A stretch of DNA of 64,000 nucleotides, from assembly GCA_050157065.1 (NCBI GenBank), contig CP189573.1. One strand, 5' to 3'. Below the pieces are notes generated by a model. The model saw only the letters and a program-made list of their open reading frames with translations. It searched no databases and had not been told where the DNA came from. Within the stretch, counting starts at the first letter, position 1, and the number at the start of each line of letters is the position of its first letter. The DNA is from Avipropionibacterium sp050157065 (GTDB taxonomy: Bacteria; Actinomycetota; Actinomycetes; Propionibacteriales; Propionibacteriaceae). The translations under genes were made by a program, and so were the position numbers. Below, piece by piece: positions 35,308-42,890 of the stretch.

Positions 35308-35720
35308 AGCTGGCCGGCCGACTCTCGCCAGGCGCGCTCCTTGGCGGTCCACTCGTTCTGGAACGGGAACTCGTCGATCGAAGGGACCCGGCGCACTTCG
35401 ATCTTCATCCCAGGCCCGAGCGGTGCCCGCTGGGCCCACTCGACGGCCTCCGGCTGCGTTGCGACGTCGACGATCCAGTAGCCGCCGAAGAGTTCCTTGG
35501 TCTCGCCGTACGGGCCGTCGGTGGCAACCGGCGGTGTTGCGGTGAAGTCGACGACGACACCGTTCGCAGCGTCGTCGAGGCCCTCCGCGGCGATCAGCAC
35601 ACCGGCGTCGATCATCTCGGCGTTGTACCGACCCATCGATTCCACGACCTCTTCGAAATCGATGTTCGCGAAGTCTGCCTCGGCCTGGTCACTGCTCCGC
35701 ATGATCAGCATGTACTTCAT
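35304..35720 (-). CDS. Second YCII/DGPF-domain protein
   Basis: A 138-residue DGPF protein: KYMLIMRSSDQAEADFANI at the start and VATDGPYGETKELFGGYWIV as the family core. ATG 35720 has AAGGAG at ideal spacing. It precedes and is coupled to the ECF42 gene at 35307. An 18-bp perfect palindrome lies in its leader 22 bases upstream and may be an operator. Confidence 0.87.
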   Translation of the reverse strand: MKYMLIMRSSDQAEADFANIDFEEVVESMGRYNAEMIDAGVLIAAEGLDDAANGVVVDFTATPPVATDGPYGETKELFGGYWIVDVATQPEAVEWAQRAPLGPGMKIEVRRVPSIDEFPFQNEWTAKERAWRESAGQL

Positions 35721-35741
35721 GGGGTTCTCCTTGGGTGTGTC

Positions 35742-35759
35742 AGGTTCGGTTCCGAACCT
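35742..35759. promoter_or_regulatory. 18-bp perfect palindrome upstream of DGPF gene
   Basis: AGGTTCGG-TT-CCGAACCT, located 22 bases before ATG 35720. A candidate operator for control of the second ECF42 module; the regulator is unknown. Confidence 0.45.
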
Positions 35760-35824
35760 CTCACCCCTCGGTCGAACGCCGATCGGCCGGATCGACAGTC
35801 CGACCAGATCCGGCCCGAGAAACT

Positions 35825-36481
35825 TCAGGAGACCCAGAAACCGACCAGGTCCGGGACGGCGCGGTGCTGCTCGCGGGCCACCTCGGCCCAGTGCGGGAAC
35901 CCGTCCATCCAGGTCACCAGTCCGGCGATCATCTCCTGCTGTTCGGTGGTGTCGATCTCGGTGAGCGCCGACCGGTAGGCGTCGGCCATCGCCAGCGCGC
36001 GACCGTTGTCGTGCCAGCCGACGCGCAATCCCTGGGCGGGGACCAGGTTGATCTCGGTGGCCGACTGGAACAGGTGCCGCAGGCCCACCGCGGCCGACAC
36101 CCCACCCCGGGCGAGGGCGAAGTCGACGTCGTCGACCTGTTGTGGCGTCATCGGCAGCCGGATCGACCCCCACGCACGACCGTGCACCAACGTCTCCAGG
36201 ATCCGCCACGCCGCCGGCACCCGGTCCGGGTCGATCGACTCACCGTCCAGGAACGCGTCCACGTCCTCGGGGGTGGGATTGGACGGGTTGACGACCGGGG
36301 CGTACGGGTCCCGCTTGAACAGGGGGCCGATCTTGCCCAGCAGTCCCGGCGCCTTCGGTGGCGCCGGTGGTGCGAATGCGGTGGCCAGGATGTCGCGGAA
36401 CACCGGTTCACTGTCGTCGTCGGCTCCGTACATCCGCCTGACCTCGTCGATCCCGATCGCGTACAGCCGCAGGTCTGCCAT
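35825..36481 (-). CDS. Hypothetical protein, possibly DUF7691-like
   Basis: A 218-residue soluble protein I do not firmly recognise. It starts MADLRLYAIGIDEVRRMYGA and ends HRAVPDLVGFWVS, with a conserved-looking TPQQVDDVDFAL and AMADAYRSALTEID. Its arrangement recalls the DUF7691 group of actinobacterial proteins, with low certainty. ATG 36481 follows TACGGT by 6 bases. It diverges from a 30-residue membrane peptide gene across 48 bases. Confidence 0.65.
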   Translation of the reverse strand: MADLRLYAIGIDEVRRMYGADDDSEPVFRDILATAFAPPAPPKAPGLLGKIGPLFKRDPYAPVVNPSNPTPEDVDAFLDGESIDPDRVPAAWRILETLVHGRAWGSIRLPMTPQQVDDVDFALARGGVSAAVGLRHLFQSATEINLVPAQGLRVGWHDNGRALAMADAYRSALTEIDTTEQQEMIAGLVTWMDGFPHWAEVAREQHRAVPDLVGFWVS

Positions 36482-36487
36482 GGCAGC

Positions 36488-36493
36488 ACCGTA
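36488..36493 (-). promoter_or_regulatory. -10 TACGGT, leaderless start of hypothetical gene
   Basis: TACGGT on the minus strand, 6 bases before ATG 36481. Confidence 0.45.
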
Positions 36494-36517
36494 ACGGAGC
36501 CCGGTTCCGCTGAGCCA

Positions 36518-36523
36518 TAAGCT
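36518..36523 (+). promoter_or_regulatory. -10 TAAGCT, leaderless start of small membrane peptide
   Basis: TAAGCT lies 6 bases before ATG 36530. It is the main support that this very short frame is a real gene. Confidence 0.5.
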
Positions 36524-36529
36524 GTGCCG

Positions 36530-36622
36530 ATGGACCCGCGTACCCGGCGACTGATCGTGAGCAGCGCGCTCGTCGTCATGGTGGTGATCGTCGTCGTGGC
36601 AGCGGTGTGGTCCACGTTGTGA
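36530..36622 (+). CDS. 30-residue single-pass membrane peptide
   Basis: A tiny open frame: a basic N-terminus (MDPRTRRLIV) followed by one hydrophobic helix of about 18 residues rich in Val and Ala, ending VWSTL. Positive charges before the helix predict an extracellular C-terminus. Support comes from TAAGCT exactly 6 bases before the ATG, matching the leaderless promoters of many neighbours, and from the protein-like composition. Small actinobacterial membrane peptides of this kind are common and mostly unstudied. The next gene, also a membrane protein, begins 122 bases downstream. Confidence 0.6.
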   Translation: MDPRTRRLIVSSALVVMVVIVVVAAVWSTL

Positions 36623-36662
36623 GTCGTGGTCGAGGGGTTTCCCTGACTGCGGGAACTGCACA

Positions 36663-36703
36663 TACGGTGGGCTGCGGCCGACGACCGTGCAACCGGTCGT
36701 CGG
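36663..36703 (+). promoter_or_regulatory. Candidate promoter and 5' hairpin of membrane protein leader
   Basis: TACGGT (36663-36668) could be a -10 element with a start near 36675. A perfect 10-bp stem (CCGACGACCG, 36678-36687; CGGTCGTCGG, 36694-36703) with a TGCAAC loop would then stand at the 5' end of the mRNA. GGGAAC (36651-36656) and GTTCCC (36712-36717) could instead close a larger fold if transcription starts earlier. I recognise no known riboswitch. Confidence 0.4.
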
Positions 36704-36744
36704 GGCGAAGCGTTCCCATCGGTAGGAACCAGGAGAGGCAGTCG

Positions 36745-37290
36745 ATGGTACGGACAGGGCGCAGGCTGGTCGCAGCCGCCGTGCTGTGGTCCTGCCTGCT
36801 CCTGTTGCCGGCCACCACCGCCCTGGCCGACGACCCCACCGGGACCACCACGACCGGTGGCGACCGGACCCTCACCTGGCTGGCGCTCGGGGGAGCCGCC
36901 GTGGTCGCGCTGTTGGCCGGAACCATCGTGCTGTTCGTACGGGACCCGCACCCCCCGACCTCCCCCCGCCGCTCCGTCTCGGTGCCGCGCCGCACCTCGG
37001 TGCCGGCGCCGTTGCAGTGGGACGCCGCCCCCGCCCCGACCCCCGCCCCCGTGCCGAAGCCCGAGGCCGTCAGCGAGCCCGCGCCGTACCGGCCACGGCG
37101 CTCGGCGCCCGAACCCGAACCGGCACGAACCCCGGCCACCCTTGAGGACTGGTTCGTCGCCGAACAGCTCACCGACGAGACCGACGCCCGCCCGGTGCGC
37201 CCGGCCAGGCTCCGGGAGGCCAGCGCGGACCCGCTGCTCGCCGACCAGACCCCCGAGCGGGTGCTGCCCCGCCGCGCCCGGGTCGACTGA
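36745..37290 (+). CDS. Membrane-anchored proline-rich protein
   Basis: A 181-residue protein with an N-terminal signal-like helix (RRLVAAAVLWSCLLLLPATT), a short extracytoplasmic linker rich in Thr, one further membrane helix (TLTWLALGGAAVVALLAGTI) and a cytoplasmic tail of about 115 residues full of Pro, Arg and Glu (APAPTPAPVPKPEA). AGGAG precedes ATG 36745. No enzyme motif is visible. The tail is probably disordered and could bind partners. Function unknown. Confidence 0.75.
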   Translation: MVRTGRRLVAAAVLWSCLLLLPATTALADDPTGTTTTGGDRTLTWLALGGAAVVALLAGTIVLFVRDPHPPTSPRRSVSVPRRTSVPAPLQWDAAPAPTPAPVPKPEAVSEPAPYRPRRSAPEPEPARTPATLEDWFVAEQLTDETDARPVRPARLREASADPLLADQTPERVLPRRARVD

Positions 37291-37303
37291 CCGGCCCGGT
37301 CAG
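37287..37303. terminator. Palindrome shared by two convergent stop codons
   Basis: CTGACCGG-C-CCGGTCAG carries the stop of the membrane protein gene (37288-37290) and, on the other strand, that of serC (37300-37302). As RNA it can form CTGACC-GGCCC-GGTCAG. It is a possible bidirectional terminator, but no T-run follows. Confidence 0.4.
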
Positions 37304-38415
37304 ACCAGCCGCTCCAACAGCCAGTCCAGGCAGCCGCACAGGGCCGACACGTCATCGGGGTCGACGGTCGGATAGACCCCGATCCGGAGTTGGTTGCGGC
37401 CGAGCTTGCGGTACGGCTCGGTGTCGACGATGCCGTTGGCCCGCAGTGTCGCCGCCAGCGCGGCCGCGTCCACCTCGCCGGCGAAGTCGATGGTCACCAC
37501 GACCGGGGACCGGTGGGGTCGGTCGACGAACGGGTCAGCCACCGGGCAGGCCTCGGCCCACGCGTACAGCAGCTGTGACGAGGTGGCCGACCGGCCGGCG
37601 GCGAACGGCAGGCCACCGTTGTCGGCGATCCAGTCGAGCTGGTCGGCGAGCAGCCACAGCGTCGCCAGGGCGGGGGTGTTGAGGGTCTGCTGCTTGCGTG
37701 AGTTGGTGACCGCGGCGGCCAGCGAGAGCGATTCGGGGATCCACCGGTCGACCCTCGCGAGTCGGTCGACCCGCGCCAGTGCGGCCGGTGACAGGAACGC
37801 CAGCCACAGCCCACCGTCGGAGCCCAACCCCTTCTGCGGGGCGAAGTAGTACGCGTCGGTCGCGGCCACGTCGAACGCGATCCCGGCCGCCGCCGAGGTG
37901 CCGTCCACCACCACCAGCGCACCTTCGTCCGCACCCGCCACCCGCGCCACCGGCGCGACCGCCCCGGTCGAGGTCTCGTTGTGCGCCCACGCGTAGGTGT
38001 CGACACCGGCGACCGCCTCCGGTACGGCCATCCCACCGGCCGGCACCTCGGTCAGCACCGGGTCGGCCAGGTGGGGGGCGGCGGCCGCGGCCGCCCCGAA
38101 CTTCGCGGAGAACTCGCCGAACACCCCGTGCGCACTGCGCCGCTCGATCAGCGACGCCACCGCGGCATCCCAGAACAGCGTCGAGCCGCCGTTGCCGAGC
38201 ACCACCTCGTACCCGTCGGGCAGGTCGTACAACTCGGCCAACCCCTGCTGCACCCGGCCGACCAGTGACCGCACCGGTGACTGCCGGTGCGAGGTGCCGA
38301 GCACCGAGGCACCCGCCCCGGTCAGCGAGGCCACCGCCTCGGCTCGGATCTTCGCGGGGCCGCTGCCGAAGCGGCCGTCGGCCGGCAACAGCTCGGCCGG
38401 GATCTGGAGGGTCAC
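37300..38415 (-). CDS. serC: Phosphoserine transaminase
   Basis: A 371-residue PLP enzyme that makes phosphoserine from 3-phosphohydroxypyruvate and glutamate; it can also serve vitamin B6 synthesis. It begins LQIPAELLPADGRFGSGPAK and has TSHRQSPVRSLVGRV, the PLP lysine segment AYYFAPQKGLGSDGGLWLAF, and the C-terminal NQLRIGVYPTVD. The length fits the actinobacterial/archaeal-type SerC. GTG 38415 is supported by TACGAT 6 bases upstream. Divergent from pdxH, so two vitamin-B6-linked genes share a 34-base intergenic region. Confidence 0.93.
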   Translation of the reverse strand: MTLQIPAELLPADGRFGSGPAKIRAEAVASLTGAGASVLGTSHRQSPVRSLVGRVQQGLAELYDLPDGYEVVLGNGGSTLFWDAAVASLIERRSAHGVFGEFSAKFGAAAAAAPHLADPVLTEVPAGGMAVPEAVAGVDTYAWAHNETSTGAVAPVARVAGADEGALVVVDGTSAAAGIAFDVAATDAYYFAPQKGLGSDGGLWLAFLSPAALARVDRLARVDRWIPESLSLAAAVTNSRKQQTLNTPALATLWLLADQLDWIADNGGLPFAAGRSATSSQLLYAWAEACPVADPFVDRPHRSPVVVTIDFAGEVDAAALAATLRANGIVDTEPYRKLGRNQLRIGVYPTVDPDDVSALCGCLDWLLERLV

Positions 38416-38421
38416 GGCCAA

Positions 38422-38427
38422 ATCGTA
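38422..38427 (-). promoter_or_regulatory. -10 TACGAT, leaderless start of serC
   Basis: TACGAT on the minus strand, 6 bases before GTG 38415. Confidence 0.5.
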
Positions 38428-38437
38428 GCGACGGTGC

Positions 38438-38443
38438 GACGAT
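38438..38443 (+). promoter_or_regulatory. -10-like GACGAT, leaderless start of pdxH
   Basis: GACGAT lies 6 bases before ATG 38450: same spacing as the other leaderless sites but with G in the first position. Confidence 0.35.
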
Positions 38444-38449
38444 GGGCCC

Positions 38450-39142
38450 ATGGATTCCACCGAGCTGGGACGCCGGGTCGACCGGCTCGCGCGGGAGCAC
38501 GTCGAGTACCGCCGGGCCCGGCTGCTCGAGGCCGACCTGCCGGTCGATCCGCTGCCGCTGTTCGACCAGTGGCTGGCCGATGCGTTCGCGATCCGCGACG
38601 GGATGCTCGACCTCGCCGCCGACCTGCTGTGGCTGGAGCCGACCGCGATGACGGTGTCGACCATCGCCGACGGGCGACCACGGTCCCGCAACGTGTTGTT
38701 GAAGCATCGCGACGAGCGTGGCTTCGTGTTCTTCACCAACTACCAGTCCGACAAGGGTCGCGAGCTCGCGGCCCGGCCCGAGGTCGCCCTGCACCTGGCC
38801 TGGACGCCGCTGCAGCGACAGGTCCGGATCGAGGGGGTGGCCGGCCGGGTCGACCGCGACGAGTCGGTCGCCTACTTCGCCACCCGCCCCCGCGGGTCGC
38901 AGCTCGGCGCGTGGGCGTCGGCCCAGTCGCGGCCGGTCACCGAGCAGGAGCTGGCCACCTCGTACGCCACGGTCGAGGCCCGCTTCGAGGGTCGGGAGGT
39001 GCCGTGCCCCGACCACTGGGGCGGCTTCGTGGTCGAACCGCACACCATCGAGTTCTGGCAGGGACGGCCCGACCGGATGCACGACCGGATCCGGTTCCGC
39101 CGACGTGGGGTCGGCTGGCACCACGAGCGGCTCGCGCCCTGA
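38450..39142 (+). CDS. pdxH: Pyridoxamine 5'-phosphate oxidase
   Basis: A 230-residue FMN enzyme that makes pyridoxal 5'-phosphate. Motifs: PTAMTVSTIADGRPRSRNVL, LLKHRDERGFVFFTNYQSDK (FMN and substrate contacts), LHLAWTPLQRQVRIEG, and the C-terminal FRRRGVGWHHERLAP with the family's RL-P ending. Full length. Divergent from serC, an arrangement that fits their shared vitamin B6 link. Confidence 0.95.
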   Translation: MDSTELGRRVDRLAREHVEYRRARLLEADLPVDPLPLFDQWLADAFAIRDGMLDLAADLLWLEPTAMTVSTIADGRPRSRNVLLKHRDERGFVFFTNYQSDKGRELAARPEVALHLAWTPLQRQVRIEGVAGRVDRDESVAYFATRPRGSQLGAWASAQSRPVTEQELATSYATVEARFEGREVPCPDHWGGFVVEPHTIEFWQGRPDRMHDRIRFRRRGVGWHHERLAP

Positions 39143-39165
39143 CCCGTCGACGAGCTCGGAGGCCG

Positions 39166-39813
39166 TCAGCGTCGGGTCGCCGCCTCGTTGAGCAGGATCC
39201 GCAGTCCCGCCGACTGCTCGAGGAACCCCTGCAGCACCCGCAGCCGCGGGTCCGGCACCGGGTGCACCACCTTGGGACGCCACAGCTCGGCGACCTCGTT
39301 CAGCCGGCCGTCACCGAGGATCTCCTCACACATCGTCCGGTCGCCGCCGCACTCGACGGCGTCCAGCGGCCCCGGCACCTCGTCGACCAGAATTCGTACG
39401 GCATCACCGACGGCCCCGTCGCGGGCGTTGCGCGCCTGGTTGTCGCGGCGACGGGCGTACCGCTGCTGTGACCAGCCACCCGCCTTCGTCCGCCCCTGCA
39501 CGTACGTGCCCCCGACCTTGGAGCTGACCAGCCGGTCGCCCTCGAACACCCCGACCGCGTGGCCACCACGGCGGGCCAGCAGGACGCCGATCCGGCGGGT
39601 GACCGCCAGGTGGTCCAACACGTCGGCCCGGGCGTCGCCGGTGCGGTGGATCGGTCCGTACGGGATCCGGACCAGCGCCTGCGCACCGTCGGGGGCGGTG
39701 ACCGACAGCTCGTCGTCGGCGAGCGCGAACCGTGGTTCGCCATGGCTCAGCGCGAAGTTGTCCAACCAACGCGCAAGCCGTGCCCGGGGGACCAGAACGG
39801 TCCGGTCGCTCAT
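39166..39813 (-). CDS. acVLRF1-type peptidyl-tRNA hydrolase
   Basis: A 215-residue member of the actinobacterial VLRF1 family, release-factor-like proteins that free nascent chains from tRNA on stalled ribosomes, related to eukaryotic Vms1/ANKZF1. The key loop is KAGGWSQQRYARRRDNQARN, with the glutamine-bearing GGWSQQRYARRR motif. The N-terminal half (RLARWLDNFALSHG, LLARRGGHAVGVFEGDRLV) is the VLRF1 core. ATG 39813 follows TACGGT by 6 bases. A second, unrelated peptidyl-tRNA hydrolase is encoded at 51653. Confidence 0.82.
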   Translation of the reverse strand: MSDRTVLVPRARLARWLDNFALSHGEPRFALADDELSVTAPDGAQALVRIPYGPIHRTGDARADVLDHLAVTRRIGVLLARRGGHAVGVFEGDRLVSSKVGGTYVQGRTKAGGWSQQRYARRRDNQARNARDGAVGDAVRILVDEVPGPLDAVECGGDRTMCEEILGDGRLNEVAELWRPKVVHPVPDPRLRVLQGFLEQSAGLRILLNEAATRR

Positions 39814-39819
39814 GGGCCC

Positions 39820-39825
39820 ACCGTA
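39820..39825 (-). promoter_or_regulatory. -10 TACGGT, leaderless start of VLRF1 gene
   Basis: TACGGT on the minus strand, 6 bases before ATG 39813. Confidence 0.5.
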
Positions 39826-39943
39826 GACAGGTCGGAGGTGGCCAGGGTTACCGACAGGTGTCCGACAGGCGAAGCCGCAGTGGCCGCCGGGCCCCATCTC
39901 ACTGCCCGGCCACGGCCCGGTCGATCATGGCAGACTCCTGCCC

Positions 39944-40840
39944 GTGACCTTCTTCGTTTCGGACGAGATCGCCTCCCAGCCCGAGTGCTGGCAACGCGCC
40001 GTCGACCTTGCCCCCACCGTCGCCACCCAACTGCCCGAGCCCGGGATGCGGGTCGCCTTCGTCGGCTGCGGCACGTCCTGGTTCATGGGCCAGGTCGCCG
40101 CCGCCTGGTGGGAGGGACAGGGCCATGGCGAGGCGGACGCGTTCACCGCCTCGGAGTACCCGGCGAACCGGCCGTACGACGCCCTGGTCGCGATCACCCG
40201 GTCCGGCACCACCACCGAGGTGCTCGAGCTGCTGCGCAACCTCGACGGCGGCAAGCGGCCGAGGACGTCGGTGCTGCTCGGTGACCAGGACACCCCGGCC
40301 GCCGAGCTGGCCGACGGGGTGGTCGACCTGGCGTTCGCCGACGAGCAGTCGGTGGTGCAGACCCGGTTCGCGACCACCGTGCTGGCGTTGCTGCGGGCGG
40401 CGTTCGGCGCGGCCCCGGCCGACCTGGTCGACCGCTGCACCGAGGCGCTGGCCGTACCGCTGGGGGAGGGTTGGGAGGACGCTGAGCAGGTCACCTTCGT
40501 CGGGACCGGGTGGAGCATCGGACTCGCCCACGAGGCGGCGCTGAAGTTCCGCGAGTCGTCGAGCTCGTGGGCCGAGTCGTACCCCGCGATGGACTACCGC
40601 CACGGTCCGGTCAGCATCGCCGCCCCGGGCCGGTTGGTGTGGAGCTTCGGCACCCCGCCCGAGGGGCTCGCCGAGCAGGTCGGCAACACCGGCGCCACCT
40701 TCATCAACCATGACCTCGACCCGATGGCCGATCTCGTGGTAGCGCAGCGGCTCGCCATCGCGCGGGCCATCAAGCTGGGCCTCAACCCTGACCAGCCGCG
40801 CAACCTGACCCGCTCGGTGGTCCTGGACCCCGGACAGTGA
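39944..40840 (+). CDS. SIS-domain sugar-phosphate isomerase/deaminase, AgaS-like
   Basis: A 298-residue protein with two SIS domains. The sugar-phosphate loops are visible: VAFVGCGTSWFMGQ, AITRSGTTTEVLE in domain 1, and FVGTGWSIGLAHEAALKFRE with AMDYRHGPVSIA in domain 2. It resembles the isomerase half of glucosamine-6-phosphate synthase and AgaS, which deaminates and isomerises galactosamine-6-phosphate. First gene of a four-gene operon in which every junction is a 4-base overlap. GTG 39944 is the start. Upstream there is a direct repeat, CCGACAGGTG/CCGACAGGCG (39851-39870), of unknown meaning. Confidence 0.85.
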   Translation: MTFFVSDEIASQPECWQRAVDLAPTVATQLPEPGMRVAFVGCGTSWFMGQVAAAWWEGQGHGEADAFTASEYPANRPYDALVAITRSGTTTEVLELLRNLDGGKRPRTSVLLGDQDTPAAELADGVVDLAFADEQSVVQTRFATTVLALLRAAFGAAPADLVDRCTEALAVPLGEGWEDAEQVTFVGTGWSIGLAHEAALKFRESSSSWAESYPAMDYRHGPVSIAAPGRLVWSFGTPPEGLAEQVGNTGATFINHDLDPMADLVVAQRLAIARAIKLGLNPDQPRNLTRSVVLDPGQ

Positions 40841-41742
40841 CGGCGGCCGTCATCGCCGCCGACCTCGGCGGCACCTACACCAAGTTCGGCGTGGTGGCCG
40901 AGGACGGGCAGCTGCTGTCGTCGGACAAGCAGCCGACCCCGGTCGCCAGCGGCCCGATCGGGCTGGTCGAGTGGCTGGCCCAGGAGTTGGGCCGGCGCGG
41001 CGACGCCGCCGGGGTGGACCGGTTCGGCGTCGCGGTGCCCGGGATCATCGACGAGCGCCACGGGGTGGTGGTGATCGCGCCGAACGTCGGGTGGAAGGAC
41101 ATCCGGCTCACCGAACTGCTGGAGCAGCTCAGCGGGCTGTCCGGGGTGGTCACCCACGACGTCCGGGCCGGCGGCGTCGCCGAACGGAAGGTCGGCGCCG
41201 GGGCCGGGGCCGACGACATGATGTTCATCCCGATCGGTACCGGTGTCGCCGCCGCGATCGTGGTGGACGGCCTGATGCTGGTGGCCGACGGGTATGCCGG
41301 GGAGATCGGCCACACACCGGTGGCGGCAGCCGGTGACAACGTGTGCGCCTGCAAGCAGGTCGGCTGCCTGGAGACCGTGCTGTCGGGGCCGGGGTTGCGC
41401 CGGGAGTACCACCGCCGGGCCGGCATCGAGCTGGCCGACGCCCCGCACCCCGAAGTGCTGGGTCGCCGGGCCCGCGACGGCGACAAGCTGTCCCGCCGGG
41501 TGATCGAGACCGCGGCGCTCGGCCTCGGGCAGGCGCTGGTGCCGGCGATCACGCTGTGCGGTCCGGAACGGATCGTGATCGGTGGCGGCGTCTCCGGCCT
41601 GTTCGACCTGATCACCCCGACCGTGGAGTCGTACCTGGACGACACCCTGACCTTCCAGCGGCGGCCCAAGCTGGTGCTCGCCAAGCTCGGCTCACAGGCC
41701 GGCGTCGTCGGTGCCGGCCTGACGGGATGGGCCACGGCATGA
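40837..41742 (+). CDS. ROK-family sugar kinase
   Basis: A 301-residue ATP-dependent sugar kinase. The phosphate-binding start is AADLGGTYTKFGVV; the ROK motif follows with GEIGHTPVAAAGDNVCACKQ and VGCLETVLSGPGL (zinc His/Cys set; the usual CGxxGC reads CKQVGC). It overlaps the SIS gene (GTGA) and nagA (ATGA). In this operon it would phosphorylate N-acetylgalactosamine or N-acetylglucosamine; the exact sugar is inference. Confidence 0.87.
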   Translation: MTAAVIAADLGGTYTKFGVVAEDGQLLSSDKQPTPVASGPIGLVEWLAQELGRRGDAAGVDRFGVAVPGIIDERHGVVVIAPNVGWKDIRLTELLEQLSGLSGVVTHDVRAGGVAERKVGAGAGADDMMFIPIGTGVAAAIVVDGLMLVADGYAGEIGHTPVAAAGDNVCACKQVGCLETVLSGPGLRREYHRRAGIELADAPHPEVLGRRARDGDKLSRRVIETAALGLGQALVPAITLCGPERIVIGGGVSGLFDLITPTVESYLDDTLTFQRRPKLVLAKLGSQAGVVGAGLTGWATA

Positions 41743-42890
41743 TCATCGACGCCGACCGGGTGGTCCGCGGTGACGGCAGCCCCGTCGCGCCGGCCCGACT
41801 CACCGTCACCGACGGCATGATCACCGACATCGGTCCGCTCCCGTCCGGGAGCGACGTCACCGTGCAAGGGATCGTCGTCCCCGGTTTCGTCGACACCCAC
41901 GTCCACGCCGGGGGTGGTGGCGACTTCGCGACCACCGACCCCGAGATGGCCCGCCGGGCGTTGGCGCTGCACCGCCGCCACGGCACCACCTCGGTGCTGG
42001 CGAGCCTGGTCACCGACGAGATCGACGTGCTGGTCGACCAACTGACGATGCTGCGTGGGCTGTGCCGGACCGGCGAGGTCGCCGGAATCCACCTCGAGGG
42101 ACCGTTCCTGTCCGAGGCCAGGTGTGGGGCGCATCCGCCGGCCTTGCTGCGGGCACCGGACCCGGCGTCGGTGGAGCGGCTGCTGGTCGCCGGTGGCGAC
42201 GACCTGGCCATGATCACCATGGCTCCCGAGCTGCCGGGGGCGATCGAGGCGATCCGTACGATCGTGGCTGCCGGGGTGCGGGTCGCGGTCGGCCACACCG
42301 CCGCCGACGTGTCGGTCGTCCGACAGGCGCTCGATGCGGGCGCGACCGTCGCGACGCACCTGTTCAACGCGATGAACCCCATCCACCATCGAGAACCCGG
42401 ACCGGTGCCGCTGCTGCTCACCGACGACCGGGTGGCCGTCGAGCTGGTCTGTGACGGCTTCCACGTGGCACCCGAGGTGCTGGGGATGGCGGTCGCCGCC
42501 GCCGGCGCGGACCGGACGATCCTGATCACCGACGCGATGGCTGCCGCCGGGATGCCCGACGGACGGTACCCGTTGGGCACCTTGGAGGCCGTGGTCGTCG
42601 ACGGGCAGGTCCGCTTGGTGACCGAGGACGGCACCCCGGGGTCGATCGCCGGGTCGACCCTCACCCTCGACCGTGCCGTCCGGCTGGTCGTCGAACGGCT
42701 CGGGGTCGACCTGGTCGACGCCGTGACGATGGCCACCGCCACCCCCGCCCGGGTGCACGGACTCACCGGGGTCGGCCGACTGGCCGTCGGCCACCGGGCA
42801 GACCTGGTCGTGCTGACCGACGACCTCGCCGTCGACGCCGTGATGCGCGGCGGCGAGTGGCAACCCACCTCCGAGAGGATCCAGCCATGA
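41739..42890 (+). CDS. nagA: N-acetyl-hexosamine-6-phosphate deacetylase
   Basis: A 383-residue amidohydrolase that removes acetate from N-acetylglucosamine- or N-acetylgalactosamine-6-phosphate. The metal ligands and substrate loops are all present: GFVDTHVHAGGGGDF, GIHLEGPFLSEARCGAH, VGHTAADV, THLFNAMNPIHHREPG and ILITDAMAAAGMPDG. ATGA overlaps on both sides tie it to the kinase and the aldolase. Beside an aldolase rather than a plain NagB deaminase, AgaA (galactosamine branch) is as likely as NagA. Confidence 0.9.
   Translation: MIIDADRVVRGDGSPVAPARLTVTDGMITDIGPLPSGSDVTVQGIVVPGFVDTHVHAGGGGDFATTDPEMARRALALHRRHGTTSVLASLVTDEIDVLVDQLTMLRGLCRTGEVAGIHLEGPFLSEARCGAHPPALLRAPDPASVERLLVAGGDDLAMITMAPELPGAIEAIRTIVAAGVRVAVGHTAADVSVVRQALDAGATVATHLFNAMNPIHHREPGPVPLLLTDDRVAVELVCDGFHVAPEVLGMAVAAAGADRTILITDAMAAAGMPDGRYPLGTLEAVVVDGQVRLVTEDGTPGSIAGSTLTLDRAVRLVVERLGVDLVDAVTMATATPARVHGLTGVGRLAVGHRADLVVLTDDLAVDAVMRGGEWQPTSERIQP

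Noticed and set aside
36623..36744. A c-di-AMP (ydaO) or c-di-GMP riboswitch in the membrane protein leader
   Set aside because: The conserved core words of those classes are absent; only generic stems are seen.
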